A DNA stretch of 64,000 nt from Gammaproteobacteria bacterium (GCA_028821145.1 JAPPHC010000052.1:42494-106493); one strand, 5' to 3'. Shown: positions 19,012 to 28,844, counted from the first letter of the stretch. Notes: generated by a model not told the origin, from the sequence alone. Program-made: numbers and translations.

Positions 19012-22008
19012 ATGAAAAATCAACTGAGATTCGCCCTGCCAATGCTCGCGCTATTGGTGGCCAATCCCGCGATCGCTCAGGATGCTGCATCGGATGATGT
19101 GGACGGAATTGATGCGATCGTGGAGGAGGTGGTCGTTACGGGTTCACGTATTGCCAGAAATCCGGCCGACGTCGCGGCGCCGCTGGTCTCTGTCGGTTCG
19201 GACGACGTACTTTATTCCAACACACCGGATCTGGGTCAATTTTTACAGGAATTGCCCCAGCTTTCGAGCTTCGGCGGGCGTCAGTCCATTTCGGCGGACG
19301 AACGCAACGGGTCAACCAGCAGTACAGGATTGAGCCGGGCCAATCTGCGCGGTCTGGGCACGTCCCGGACTCTGGTTCTGGTGAATGGCAAGCGGCATGT
19401 TTCCGGGGCTGCCGGCACCCAGGCAATCGACCTGTCGACCATCCCTCCCATCCTGATCCGGTCGGTGGAGGTCATCACCGGTGGCGCATCCGCGGTTTAC
19501 GGATCTGATGCGGTAACCGGTGTGGTGAACATCATCCTCGACGACGAACTGGAAGGCGTTGTCTTCGACACCAACTACAACCGCCGATTCGAGAATTCCG
19601 CCGGCGAAAACTACCGGTTCGCCATTGCGGGCGGTTCGGAGTTGGCGGACGGGCGCGGGCATATCACCGCGTCCGTGCAGTACGACCGGCAAAGCCTCAT
19701 GTTGGCGCCCGATCAGCCATTCTCGAACAACTATCAGAGAGTGAACGTCACCGACGCCAATAACGTCAGGGGCGATGGCAATCCCGATCACGTGATATTG
19801 CCGAATGTGGCCGAAGACATCATAGGCCCCTTCAGTGTTTTCAACGTGTTCGGTGAATATGCCGCGGCATTGGGTAATACCGGGCGCTGGAGCTTTACCG
19901 AAGACGGCCGCGACATCTTCAGATTGCCTGAACCTATTGTCGCCGGGCGGTATCCGCGTCCCCAGAACCTCATTCTGGGTGACTTCGCCGAAATCACTCC
20001 CGCGCTTGGGCCGCGTGATCCGTACCTGACCATTATTCCCTCGGCTGAACGATTAGTCAGTACTGCAAGCGTAAAGTTTGACGTGGGCGCCAATTTTGAA
20101 GCTTATGCCGATACCAAGTACTCCAAGACTTCCGGCCGCGATGTCGATTTTCCCCGACAAATCATTTTTGCGCGGATCAATGTTGCGGACAATCCCTACC
20201 TTCCGGAATCGGTTCGCGCCCGGTTCCTGGCCGGCGGGGTAGGGGAGGTTCGAATTCTGGACAACGTACTTGAGCTTGAAACTTCCGGGGAGTGGTATGA
20301 CCGCCAGTCTTCAACCATCGTTGCAGGTCTTCGCGGCGACTTCGATGCAGGATTCTCCGCACTGACGCTTGACGCGTATGCGCAATACGGCTCAACCCGT
20401 AACGAGATTCGCCGAGCGCCGCAACGAATCACACCCAACCTGGGCGCGGCCATCGATGCCGTAATCGATCCGGCCACGGGCCGGCCCGCGTGCCGCAGCC
20501 ATGTGCCGTCCGCGCAGCCTGCCGGCTATCGCAGTCCGGCGAGTGTCGATGCCGGCAATTGCGCGCCCCTGAATCCGTTCGGTATTGGCCTCGTATCGCA
20601 GGAAGCGCTCGACTTCGTGTTCAAACCGGCGACCAACCTGCAGGAGGTCGACCAGGCAGTCCTGGGTCTTACGTTCACGGGCGACACCAATCGCTTTGCC
20701 AATCTTCCCGGCGGACCGGTCTATTTTGCGGGCGGCGTCGAGTATCGGGACGAATCGGCCGCCTTTGACTGGGATACGCTCGAGGAACTCGGCGCCTTTG
20801 GAGGCCCTGCTTCGGATTCGTCAGCCTCGTTCGATGTATCCGAGGTTTTCGCCGAGGTGAGTGTGCCGGTGCTGGATACTCTGACGCTCGATGGAGCGGT
20901 CCGCTACGCGGACTACAGTCATGCCGGCGGCGCGACGGCCTGGAAGGTCAGCGGCAATTTCGCGCCCGTAGAGAGATTCGGTATCCGCGGCACGTACTCC
21001 GAGGCCGTGAGAGCGCCGAACCTGACGGAGGCCTTCTCGCCCGCGTCACAGATGAACTTCCTGCCCGACGACTTGTGCGACTTCGAGTTCCTGGCAAACG
21101 AAACGCAGACCGTTGCCAACAACTGCGCCGCCCTGGGTCTGGGCCCCGACTTCGATGCCTTTGACGGCTTGACGATTTTCGGATCGGTCAGCGGGAACGA
21201 GAATCTGACGCCCGAGGAGTCGGAAAGCTACACCTTCGGCGTTGTCTTCAGGCCATTCGAAGGCTGGGAATTCTCCATTGACTACTACTCGATCGAGATT
21301 ACCGACGCGATCGCTTCCATTGGCGGGCAGGACATCGTCAATCTTTGTCTGCGCGACGAGACCGGAATCAACAACCAGTTCTGTGACCGTATTGCACGGA
21401 ACCCGGGACCGGGCGATACGCCGCGCGGCGTTCCTGTCGGCGGCATTATCGACATCGCTTCCGGCTTCGTGAATGTCGCAGCGCTCGAGACCAGCGGTTT
21501 CGATGTCGCGGGTTCGTTTTTCGGGGACGCGAGCGATCTGACATTCGGGATGCTCAAGACGGGCACGATGTCCTTCAACATCGTATATACCAATGTGGAC
21601 GAGCTGTCGGAGTTCCCGTTCCAGAACGATCCGTCCAGGGAAGACGTCAAGGCCAGTGAGATTGGCCGTCCGAAGCATCAATTCAAGGCAGCTCTCGCAT
21701 ACAGCGGAGGCCTGTTTGATGTTCGGTGGGAATTGCTCTATATCGGCAATCAGGTAGCGAGGAACATTTCCTTCGACGAGCCCGACATTGTGTCGCCGGA
21801 TGACACGGGCACGACCCTTTACAACGATGTGTTCGTTTCGAAGACTCTGGACTGGTTTGGGTCGGAAACCATGGTTTATGCAGGAATCAACAATCTGTTC
21901 GATGAGGAACCCCCCATAGCGGCGCTGGAACTCACCGCGCGGAACGAGGCTGCCAACTTTGATCAATACGGCCGCAACTACGTGCTCGGCGCCAGGGTCC
22001 AGTTCTAA
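19012..22008 (+). CDS. TonB-dependent receptor
   Basis: MKNQLRFALPMLALLVANPAIAQ signal; IVEEVVVTGSRIARNPADVAAPL; GASAVYGSDAVTGVVNIILDD plug; C-terminal ...YGRNYVLGARVQF. Confidence 0.95.
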   Translation: MKNQLRFALPMLALLVANPAIAQDAASDDVDGIDAIVEEVVVTGSRIARNPADVAAPLVSVGSDDVLYSNTPDLGQFLQELPQLSSFGGRQSISADERNGSTSSTGLSRANLRGLGTSRTLVLVNGKRHVSGAAGTQAIDLSTIPPILIRSVEVITGGASAVYGSDAVTGVVNIILDDELEGVVFDTNYNRRFENSAGENYRFAIAGGSELADGRGHITASVQYDRQSLMLAPDQPFSNNYQRVNVTDANNVRGDGNPDHVILPNVAEDIIGPFSVFNVFGEYAAALGNTGRWSFTEDGRDIFRLPEPIVAGRYPRPQNLILGDFAEITPALGPRDPYLTIIPSAERLVSTASVKFDVGANFEAYADTKYSKTSGRDVDFPRQIIFARINVADNPYLPESVRARFLAGGVGEVRILDNVLELETSGEWYDRQSSTIVAGLRGDFDAGFSALTLDAYAQYGSTRNEIRRAPQRITPNLGAAIDAVIDPATGRPACRSHVPSAQPAGYRSPASVDAGNCAPLNPFGIGLVSQEALDFVFKPATNLQEVDQAVLGLTFTGDTNRFANLPGGPVYFAGGVEYRDESAAFDWDTLEELGAFGGPASDSSASFDVSEVFAEVSVPVLDTLTLDGAVRYADYSHAGGATAWKVSGNFAPVERFGIRGTYSEAVRAPNLTEAFSPASQMNFLPDDLCDFEFLANETQTVANNCAALGLGPDFDAFDGLTIFGSVSGNENLTPEESESYTFGVVFRPFEGWEFSIDYYSIEITDAIASIGGQDIVNLCLRDETGINNQFCDRIARNPGPGDTPRGVPVGGIIDIASGFVNVAALETSGFDVAGSFFGDASDLTFGMLKTGTMSFNIVYTNVDELSEFPFQNDPSREDVKASEIGRPKHQFKAALAYSGGLFDVRWELLYIGNQVARNISFDEPDIVSPDDTGTTLYNDVFVSKTLDWFGSETMVYAGINNLFDEEPPIAALELTARNEAANFDQYGRNYVLGARVQF

Positions 22009-22060
22009 TTCCGGGGTCCCCATGTTCATGGGCGAACAGTCTGAACGTCCATGACTAACG

Positions 22061-22095
22061 CTGTGCGCTCACCGACCCGTTCGGTGAGCGCACAG
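22061..22095. terminator. Perfect 15-bp stem-loop CTGTGCGCTCACCGA-CCCGT-TCGGTGAGCGCACAG
   Basis: Seen directly downstream of the TonB receptor stop; no clear U-tract follows. Confidence 0.6.
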
Positions 22096-22177
22096 CCATC
22101 TACAAGCCAGAGCCAGGCGCGTGGCCGGAGCCTCGCTGAATCGGTGAGGGGCTCCATTCGGATAAGGTACGTTCACT

Positions 22178-24268
22178 GTGAAGATTTCATCAGGCATTTG
22201 CAGTAGTGCATTGCCGATACTGTTCGCGGCAGCGGCGGGACTGTCTGTTTCAGCCTGCGGCGAAGGCCGCGAATCGACTGCCCCGCTCGATGACCGGGAT
22301 CCTTCAACGGTGGTCGACGGGAATTGGCCGAATACCGGACGAAATTTCAGCGAGGACAGGTTTTCCCCGCTGGATCAGATATCACACTCCAATGTCTCCG
22401 AATTGGGACTCGCCTGGCGCATGCCGGTCGCTACGGCAACGAACCTCAAGGGCACTCCGATTGCGGTGAACGGATCCCTTTTCGTCACCGACGGATGGGG
22501 CGTGGTAAGCAAGGTCGACGGCGCCTCCGGAGAGCTGATCTGGAGATATGACCCCGGGCCCGATCACAGTGCGGTGCGGGGAGCATGCTGTACCGTCCTG
22601 AACCGGGGCCCCACGAGTTCGGACGGCAAGGTATTTGCGGCCGCTTTCGATGGTCAGCTTTTCGCTCTGGACATGGAGAGCGGTGAGGAAATCTGGAAAG
22701 TGGACACGATAGACAGTGAAGGGCTCTATTCAAGCTCGGGGGCGCCGCGTATTGCCGGAGACAACGTCCTTATCGGGAACGCCGGCGCCGAGTTCGCTGT
22801 CAGGGGTTATGTGTCGGCCTACAACAAGGACACGGGCGAACTGGCCTGGCGCTTTTACACGGTACCCGGGAACCCGGGAGACGGGTTCGAGAATGCCGCC
22901 ATGGAAATGGCTGCCGGCACCTGGAACGGCGCCTGGTGGGAAAACGGCGGCGGTGGGACGGTCTGGGACTCCATGTCCTATGACCCGGAGCTGGATCTTG
23001 TCTACATCGGTGTGGGGAACGGGTCCCCATGGAATCGGGAGACCCGCAGCCCGGGTGGGGGCGACAATCTTTTCCTGTCGTCCATCGTTGCGCTCAATGC
23101 GACGACCGGGGACTACGTCTGGCACTACCAGACCACGCCAGGCGATTCCTGGGACTTTACCGCTACCTCGCCCATGGTCCTGACCGATATCGAGATTGAT
23201 GGCCAGTTGCGCCAGGTCATCATGCAGTCGCCGAAAAACGGCTTCTTTTATGTGCTGGATCGCCGTTCCGGCGAACTCCTGTCGGCGGACCCGATCGCCA
23301 CCGTGAACTGGGCCTCGCATGTTGACATGGAGACCGGTCGCCCCGTCGAGCACCCCAATGCAAGATTCATCGAAGAACCGTTCCTGGGCATCCCGGGACC
23401 GAGTGGCCACCGGAATTGGCACGGCATGTCCTTTCATCGGCCTTCGGGGCTGATGTTCATGGCGGTAAACGAAACGGCCTTCCTGTTTACTCAGACCGAC
23501 GACATCGTTGAAGTGCAGGGCCGTTTCCGGCAGGACCTGGGATACAGGCCGTGGCAGGACCTGGCTTCGATACTCGAGGAAAGGGGCGTTACGCTCGAAG
23601 GCCAGTACCTGCTCGCCTGGGATCCGGTGGCCCGTAAAGAGGCCTGGCGGGCCAGCCGTAATCCGCCACGCGGCGGCAGCGTTCTTTCAACCGCCGGAGA
23701 ACTGGTGTTTCAGTCCGATCGATCCGGTGAGTTTGCGGCCTACCATGCGAGGACGGGCGAAAGGCTTTGGTCGACCTCCCTCAACACGGGCGCCGTCGGC
23801 GGGCCGATTTCCTATGAGGTGGACGGTCGGCAATACATAGCCATTCTTGGGGGGCACGCGCATCCGGGCTACAACATGGCAAGAAACGCGGCCCTGTTCT
23901 CCTTCAGCTTGGGCGGCGACAGCCCCTTGCCTGCAAGAATCGAATGGCCGGTGGACAACTATGAAGCGGTGACCCTTACCGCGGAGCAGTCAGCAATGGT
24001 TGGACTTGGCGACAGGCTCTACCATGCGCACTGCATGCATTGCCACGGTCCGAATGCCGCAAGTGGCGGCAATGTTTCCGACCTGAGGCATTCGCACATT
24101 TCAATCTTTGACATCTGGACGGAAATCGTTCTTGACGGGACGCTTGAATCCAACGGAATGCCCGCGCATGCCGACGTTCTGACGCAGGACGAGTCCGACG
24201 CAATCAAGTACTACGTTCAGGACCGAGCGAACCAGAGAAAAGGCGCCCCTTCCGGCGCCGACGATTGA
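22178..24268 (+). CDS. PQQ-dependent dehydrogenase with C-terminal cytochrome c domain; predicted lipoprotein
   Basis: Repeated beta-propeller Trp-docking motifs (GELIWRYDPG, GELAWRFY, GDYVWHYQ), vicinal CC in RGACCTV, GDSWDFT; C-terminal HCMHCHG haem motif; lipobox SVSAC near the N-terminus. Confidence 0.92.
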   Translation: MKISSGICSSALPILFAAAAGLSVSACGEGRESTAPLDDRDPSTVVDGNWPNTGRNFSEDRFSPLDQISHSNVSELGLAWRMPVATATNLKGTPIAVNGSLFVTDGWGVVSKVDGASGELIWRYDPGPDHSAVRGACCTVLNRGPTSSDGKVFAAAFDGQLFALDMESGEEIWKVDTIDSEGLYSSSGAPRIAGDNVLIGNAGAEFAVRGYVSAYNKDTGELAWRFYTVPGNPGDGFENAAMEMAAGTWNGAWWENGGGGTVWDSMSYDPELDLVYIGVGNGSPWNRETRSPGGGDNLFLSSIVALNATTGDYVWHYQTTPGDSWDFTATSPMVLTDIEIDGQLRQVIMQSPKNGFFYVLDRRSGELLSADPIATVNWASHVDMETGRPVEHPNARFIEEPFLGIPGPSGHRNWHGMSFHRPSGLMFMAVNETAFLFTQTDDIVEVQGRFRQDLGYRPWQDLASILEERGVTLEGQYLLAWDPVARKEAWRASRNPPRGGSVLSTAGELVFQSDRSGEFAAYHARTGERLWSTSLNTGAVGGPISYEVDGRQYIAILGGHAHPGYNMARNAALFSFSLGGDSPLPARIEWPVDNYEAVTLTAEQSAMVGLGDRLYHAHCMHCHGPNAASGGNVSDLRHSHISIFDIWTEIVLDGTLESNGMPAHADVLTQDESDAIKYYVQDRANQRKGAPSGADD

Positions 24269-24321
24269 TCTTCAGTTCGGCAATGCCTCGAACGGCCCGC
24301 GTGGGCCGGATCGGGGCGGTA

Positions 24322-25881
24322 TCAATGAGGGCTTTTCCAGGGCCTCGAAAGCGGGAGTACCCGGGAGGGATTGCCTGTCATGATGTCTTCGATTTGAGCT
24401 TCCGTCATCCCCTGGTCGCGGAAATAAGGCAACAGCACCGTATGCACATATTTCAGTCCGAAGCCCCCGAACCGGGTCAGCTGAAATTTCGTACACAGGT
24501 CATGCGACACCAGGATCTGTTTTGAGTAGCCCTTTTCCACGAGCGAAAGAATGGCTTCGGCGCCACGCAGATCATTCATGCTTAACTGCCAGGGGTTTCC
24601 GAATACGTCAAACTGAAGAAAGACTCCCCGCTGCAACAGACCCTCAAGAAATGAAAGGTCGGCCACCGCCGCGTTCGATATGTGGCCCAGGATGACGCGG
24701 GATAGATCCGCGCCATCTCTTTCGAGCAGGTCGAGGGCCAGCGTGAGTTTTGACATATCGTAAAAATCGCTGTGAATCGAAATGGCCGCGCCCGTCCATG
24801 AACTTGCCATCGCCGCCGCCCGAAGTACTTTCGATTCACCCGTTACGGGCTCTGCGGAAGTAATTTTCTCGATCGGTATTTCGCCGATGATTCCCGCCTT
24901 TACCGTCGTGCCATTCACGCCTACGGTGATGTCCTCATACATCCGCAGGGCCAGATCATGCGTGCTCATTCCCGTCAGTGCCGCGGGATGCCAGGCGGTT
25001 CGGTAATAGCCGGTGCCCATCACAATCCGGACTCCCGTGCGCTCCGATACCTCTTTCAATTTTTCCGGTTGTCTGTTGAGCCCGATGGACGTGACGTCAA
25101 CAATCGCGCCTCCCCCAAGCTCACGAAAATCGGACACTTCATCCAGTGCGTCCTGCAGGCTGTCCAGAGTGAAGGCGTCCCTGTTGGCCCACAGACGGGC
25201 GGCCATCCCGGTGCGGTTGTGCATGGTCAAAGGCTGCCTCCATGCCTTCAACTGCTCGGGCGAAGTGGGCGGGGTCCGGCCGAAGAGCTGGTTCCAGCGG
25301 GCCGGCTCATCGGCGGGCAACCAGAAGTCGATGAAAAGATGCTCATGCATCAACGTTTCACCCAGCCGGTCGGGCTCGATGGCGCCCGTGACCGTGAGCA
25401 CCTTGCCGATGTGATCGGGCCCGGGAGTGTCGTCGATCTTGAGTATCAGTTCCCGCCGAACTTCCGCGACGCTGGTTAATAGAGGTTTCTCACGCAGACG
25501 GCCGACCTCCTTCTCGTCATATGGAGAAAAAGAGTCGGGGATGTTCTCCTTGTCGAACTTCCAGAGCATCCAGTTCATCAGTTCCGCCACCTCGGCATCG
25601 GAGAGACTGGCAAAGGCGACGCCGGGCACGCGAACCAGGTATTGCCGCCCGCCTTCCACCTTGAGGAAGCGGGACACCTGGCCCGCCATGTTCGGCGCGC
25701 CACCTTCGGTTCCCTCGGCATTCGTCCCGTGGCAACCTCTGCAACTCATGGTCCAGTTGAGTTCCGCGCCCGACAGGACGGGTGCGTTGTCAGGATCGGG
25801 AGGTTCCGAGGCGTTGCCGCCCACGGACAGCAGCAGCGAAACGCATAGCGCGAGAAAGCGCACAGCCGGGGCCGCCGCCAC
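24322..25881 (-). CDS. Cytochrome c domain fused to phosphotriesterase-family metal-dependent hydrolase
   Basis: GTG start at 25881 sharing one base with the mauA stop (TAGTG); signal peptide; CRGCH haem motif; PTE ligands LMHEHLF (HxH), TVKAGIIGE (K), ISIHSDF (H), VILGHIS (H), LVSHDLC (D), all in one open frame. Confidence 0.85.
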   Translation of the reverse strand: MAAAPAVRFLALCVSLLLSVGGNASEPPDPDNAPVLSGAELNWTMSCRGCHGTNAEGTEGGAPNMAGQVSRFLKVEGGRQYLVRVPGVAFASLSDAEVAELMNWMLWKFDKENIPDSFSPYDEKEVGRLREKPLLTSVAEVRRELILKIDDTPGPDHIGKVLTVTGAIEPDRLGETLMHEHLFIDFWLPADEPARWNQLFGRTPPTSPEQLKAWRQPLTMHNRTGMAARLWANRDAFTLDSLQDALDEVSDFRELGGGAIVDVTSIGLNRQPEKLKEVSERTGVRIVMGTGYYRTAWHPAALTGMSTHDLALRMYEDITVGVNGTTVKAGIIGEIPIEKITSAEPVTGESKVLRAAAMASSWTGAAISIHSDFYDMSKLTLALDLLERDGADLSRVILGHISNAAVADLSFLEGLLQRGVFLQFDVFGNPWQLSMNDLRGAEAILSLVEKGYSKQILVSHDLCTKFQLTRFGGFGLKYVHTVLLPYFRDQGMTEAQIEDIMTGNPSRVLPLSRPWKSPH

Positions 25882-26480
25882 TACTTTTGCTGGACGGCTA
25901 TGCCGACGACATTCGAGGTCGAGCAGGTAAACGTCGTTTCCCCGGAGCCCATGCACCAGAGGTAGGCCCGGCTCGACTGCGACCTGATCGGGGGCTTCGC
26001 ATAGGGATCATGCGGAGAACACAGGCATCGCTTGCATGTGGGTTTCCCGCAACAGTCGTTGTAGGAAATGATGTAGTAGACGTCGTCGGCGGGATTGAGG
26101 CAGGTTCCGATCCAGGAGAGCGGCGACATTACGGTTCCGGGCGGGCAGGCATTTGCGCTGCCTCCGCAACAGGCGCATAGCGGTCCGCCGATGCCGCAGT
26201 AGCGCCAGTAGTCGCAGCTCGTCTGGCTGCCCTCTTCGCCTTCACTTACCGGTGGCCTGGGGGCAACCCCTTCATAGCCGGCCGGTTCCTGGTCGGCATG
26301 GGCCCTGGCCACAGGCAAAAGGGGCAGGGCGGCGCCGCCAACGAGCAGCGAACCCAGGCCGCCAAGCAAGCTGCGCCGGGAAGTGCGTTGCGCCAGTTGC
26401 CGTGTCATTTTTTCCGACAGCTTCTCTACAAACGACATATCGCCCCTCCCGGGCCAAAGGGAATTGCGGGACCCGATCAT
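25881..26480 (-). CDS. mauA: Amine dehydrogenase (TTQ) small/light subunit, MauA/AauA-like
   Basis: Cys-rich TTQ subunit: TSCDYWRYCGIGGPLCACCGG...CLNPADDVYYIISYNDCCGKPTCKRCLC...YLWCMG; twin-Arg-like leader TSRRSLLGG. Confidence 0.9.
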   Translation of the reverse strand: MIGSRNSLWPGRGDMSFVEKLSEKMTRQLAQRTSRRSLLGGLGSLLVGGAALPLLPVARAHADQEPAGYEGVAPRPPVSEGEEGSQTSCDYWRYCGIGGPLCACCGGSANACPPGTVMSPLSWIGTCLNPADDVYYIISYNDCCGKPTCKRCLCSPHDPYAKPPIRSQSSRAYLWCMGSGETTFTCSTSNVVGIAVQQK

Positions 26481-27127
26481 TGAGGCCGCACGTTGGCGCT
26501 ATCGGGCGCCTTGATGCCGAAATCAACCAGTTCCAGGTGTTCCTGTATGGTCGAGACCTTCATCACTTGCGTTTCGATCAGACTCTCCAGGTGCTCGCGC
26601 GAATTTGTCAGCCCCAGTCCGCTGATTCGACCGTCGTCATCGATGAGTACCGCGAACGGCAGTTGACTGACCCCGAACTCAATACCGAGCGACTGCGACA
26701 AGACGTACGGGTAACTGCCGATCCTGTGCCTGTCGATAAACTCGACGTGCGCGTCGCGCGATTCGCCATCGCTGGCGAACACAAGGTCAAGCCAGCCACG
26801 CTCCCTGGCCGCGATTGACTTGATGGCCGGCAGCAGGGTCTTGCAGATCGGACACCCGGGAGCGAGGAAAAATATCAGCTGCGCCTTGTCTTTGCTGTCG
26901 GCATCGGCGGGTTTGCCGATTTTGATTTTTCCTCCGTCGATCGTGTCCAGACGCATCGTCGGAGCGACATCGCCGCCGGCCAGCTTCCTGTTCATCGCGA
27001 GCGCGCCCACCGGTGCGATTCGCTCGAACAGGACCCCAACCTGACGCGCAAGGGCAAAGGCAATGACGCCGAGCGCCAATACCAGGATCCAGAGGATCAG
27101 ATTGGAAACTACGAGAAAATTGGTCAT
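26477..27127 (-). CDS. mauD: MauD-like thioredoxin-fold maturation protein
   Basis: ATG at 27127 overlaps the mauE stop (ATGA); FFLAPGCPICKTLLP CxxC motif; N-terminal TM. Confidence 0.85.
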   Translation of the reverse strand: MTNFLVVSNLILWILVLALGVIAFALARQVGVLFERIAPVGALAMNRKLAGGDVAPTMRLDTIDGGKIKIGKPADADSKDKAQLIFFLAPGCPICKTLLPAIKSIAARERGWLDLVFASDGESRDAHVEFIDRHRIGSYPYVLSQSLGIEFGVSQLPFAVLIDDDGRISGLGLTNSREHLESLIETQVMKVSTIQEHLELVDFGIKAPDSANVRPQ

Positions 27128-27693
27128 GCTGTCGAGTTCGGGGTCAGATAACTTCTGTTCGCAAGCAACGTATCGACAAGGACATACAGCATACCGGCGG
27201 CCAGTACCATCAACGGCAGATGGAGCCAATCAATGGTTTGCAGCTCACGCGCGGTGACGGGCAGCACGCCGGCAATACAAATCAGGATCAGGACGCCATT
27301 ACGGCAGAGGTGCCAGGACGAGATCAGCGATCGTTGCTTGTGAAAGGAGCAACCGCAGTCTATTTCCCGATTTCCTCTTGTAATCGAGTAGGCCATCAAC
27401 AACAGGTACGCGGACAGGAGCCCGGCGCCTGCACCAAATCCACAGATTGCAAGAATCCGCAATTGCGGGAACGGGAGGGGCGTGAAAAGCGCGAGTCCGA
27501 TAGTTACCTCAATCGCCGCGACCAGGCCCGCGGCGGGGGCCTGCAGATACGGACGTACAACGTCATATTTGCCCAGCAGCGAAACAAATCGTTCAAAATC
27601 ACTGAACTTGTGGAGCCCGCCGGCCAGGAAAAATACCGCCAGGAAAAGAGCGATAAGCCAATGCGCCAGCGGATCGATCATGGGCCAGCTCAT
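27124..27693 (-). CDS. mauE: MauE/DoxX-like membrane protein
   Basis: ATG at 27693 overlaps the mauB stop (ATGA); AVFFLAGGLHKFSDFERF membrane protein between mauB and mauD. Confidence 0.8.
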   Translation of the reverse strand: MSWPMIDPLAHWLIALFLAVFFLAGGLHKFSDFERFVSLLGKYDVVRPYLQAPAAGLVAAIEVTIGLALFTPLPFPQLRILAICGFGAGAGLLSAYLLLMAYSITRGNREIDCGCSFHKQRSLISSWHLCRNGVLILICIAGVLPVTARELQTIDWLHLPLMVLAAGMLYVLVDTLLANRSYLTPNSTA

Positions 27694-28844
27694 TTGTTGG
27701 TGTGGATCAGCTGAAACGTCGTCGCATCTTCCCACCAGCCTCCTATCTCCTGGATGAATTCTCCGGTTTTCGCGTCATAAACGCCGAATCCATTTCCGGA
27801 AAGCAATACCAGGTGGGGGCTGTCTTCCCCCGTGACTGCAAGCGCGGATGCGTCCTTGCGCAAACCGATGCGGCCGATGCGCTTCCGCGCTGCCGGATCG
27901 AATGACCAGACTTCGGACGTGCCGCCAATACGCGAGCCGTCCTCCTCAACCCTGTGCATCAGCACGTAGAGCGTTCCGGAGCGGTCGACATCAACCGTTT
28001 CACGCCTTACGGGCCGCCAGCGGTCCTGCTCTTCTTCTTCGCTGATCAGGCTCCAGTCCGGAAGAACTACCGGCTTGGCGCCTGACAGATCGACCGGTTG
28101 CAACCTGCCGAACTGAGTCGGGAAATAAAAAATCTGATCGAAGACGCCCGGTGTCATGTACAGGGCATCGTTATCGATATCGTTGAACGGATCGGTCAGC
28201 CCCTCTTCAATCACGTCGCCGGACGCATTCAAGGTGAAGTGGGCCAGGGATCCGTCGCCGCACAGCGTGAAGAAACTCTGGTCCGCATAGGGGTAGATGA
28301 ACGTGCAGCCCGGAATCTGGACTTCGCCTGCAACGGTCCTCTGTTCCATGTCGACCACCGTGACCGATGCCGCAGGCGTGAAATTGAAGATCAGCAGGAA
28401 TCGCTCATTGCCGGTCAGGCGCGTCATTGCGGTTCGGGGGCTCATGAATGCCCGCTTGTTGCCGGGCAGCGGGACCTTGCCGATTGCCTGCAGGTTTGCA
28501 TGTTCGTATATCGTCACCAGATCGCTGCGCTGACCGTAGCCCACGTTTTCGTAGTAGCTCTCGGCAACGTAGAGCTCCGCGCGTTTTTTCGACCAGGCTA
28601 GGCCTGCGAACTGCGCCCCCTGAAACTGGCCTTTCACCTGATCGGTTTTCGCGGCAACGTCTATGATGATGTAGCCGCCCAGCACCATCGTCGGATAGTT
28701 GAAGTCCTGAACGATGACCCAGCTTTCGGGATATTCCCCGGGGAGCGTGCGCGAATTGGGAATGGTGTCCAGAGGAACCTGCGCAAAGGCGCCGGCCGAA
28801 AAAATCGACAGCGTCAGCAGGAAGGACAGTACGGCCGGGAACAC
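27690..28844 (-). CDS. mauB: Amine dehydrogenase (TTQ) large/heavy subunit, MauB/AauB-like beta-propeller
   Basis: Signal peptide, then VPLDTIPNSRTLPGEYPESWVIVQDFNYPTMVLGGYIIID; repeated propeller blades; gene order with mauEDA. Confidence 0.88.
   Translation of the reverse strand: MFPAVLSFLLTLSIFSAGAFAQVPLDTIPNSRTLPGEYPESWVIVQDFNYPTMVLGGYIIIDVAAKTDQVKGQFQGAQFAGLAWSKKRAELYVAESYYENVGYGQRSDLVTIYEHANLQAIGKVPLPGNKRAFMSPRTAMTRLTGNERFLLIFNFTPAASVTVVDMEQRTVAGEVQIPGCTFIYPYADQSFFTLCGDGSLAHFTLNASGDVIEEGLTDPFNDIDNDALYMTPGVFDQIFYFPTQFGRLQPVDLSGAKPVVLPDWSLISEEEEQDRWRPVRRETVDVDRSGTLYVLMHRVEEDGSRIGGTSEVWSFDPAARKRIGRIGLRKDASALAVTGEDSPHLVLLSGNGFGVYDAKTGEFIQEIGGWWEDATTFQLIHTNK

Noticed and set aside
24284-24321. 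GGCCC-GCGT-GGGCC palindrome as terminator between the PQQ dehydrogenase and the convergent fusion gene
   Set aside because: Only 5-bp arms and no T-run; too weak to claim.
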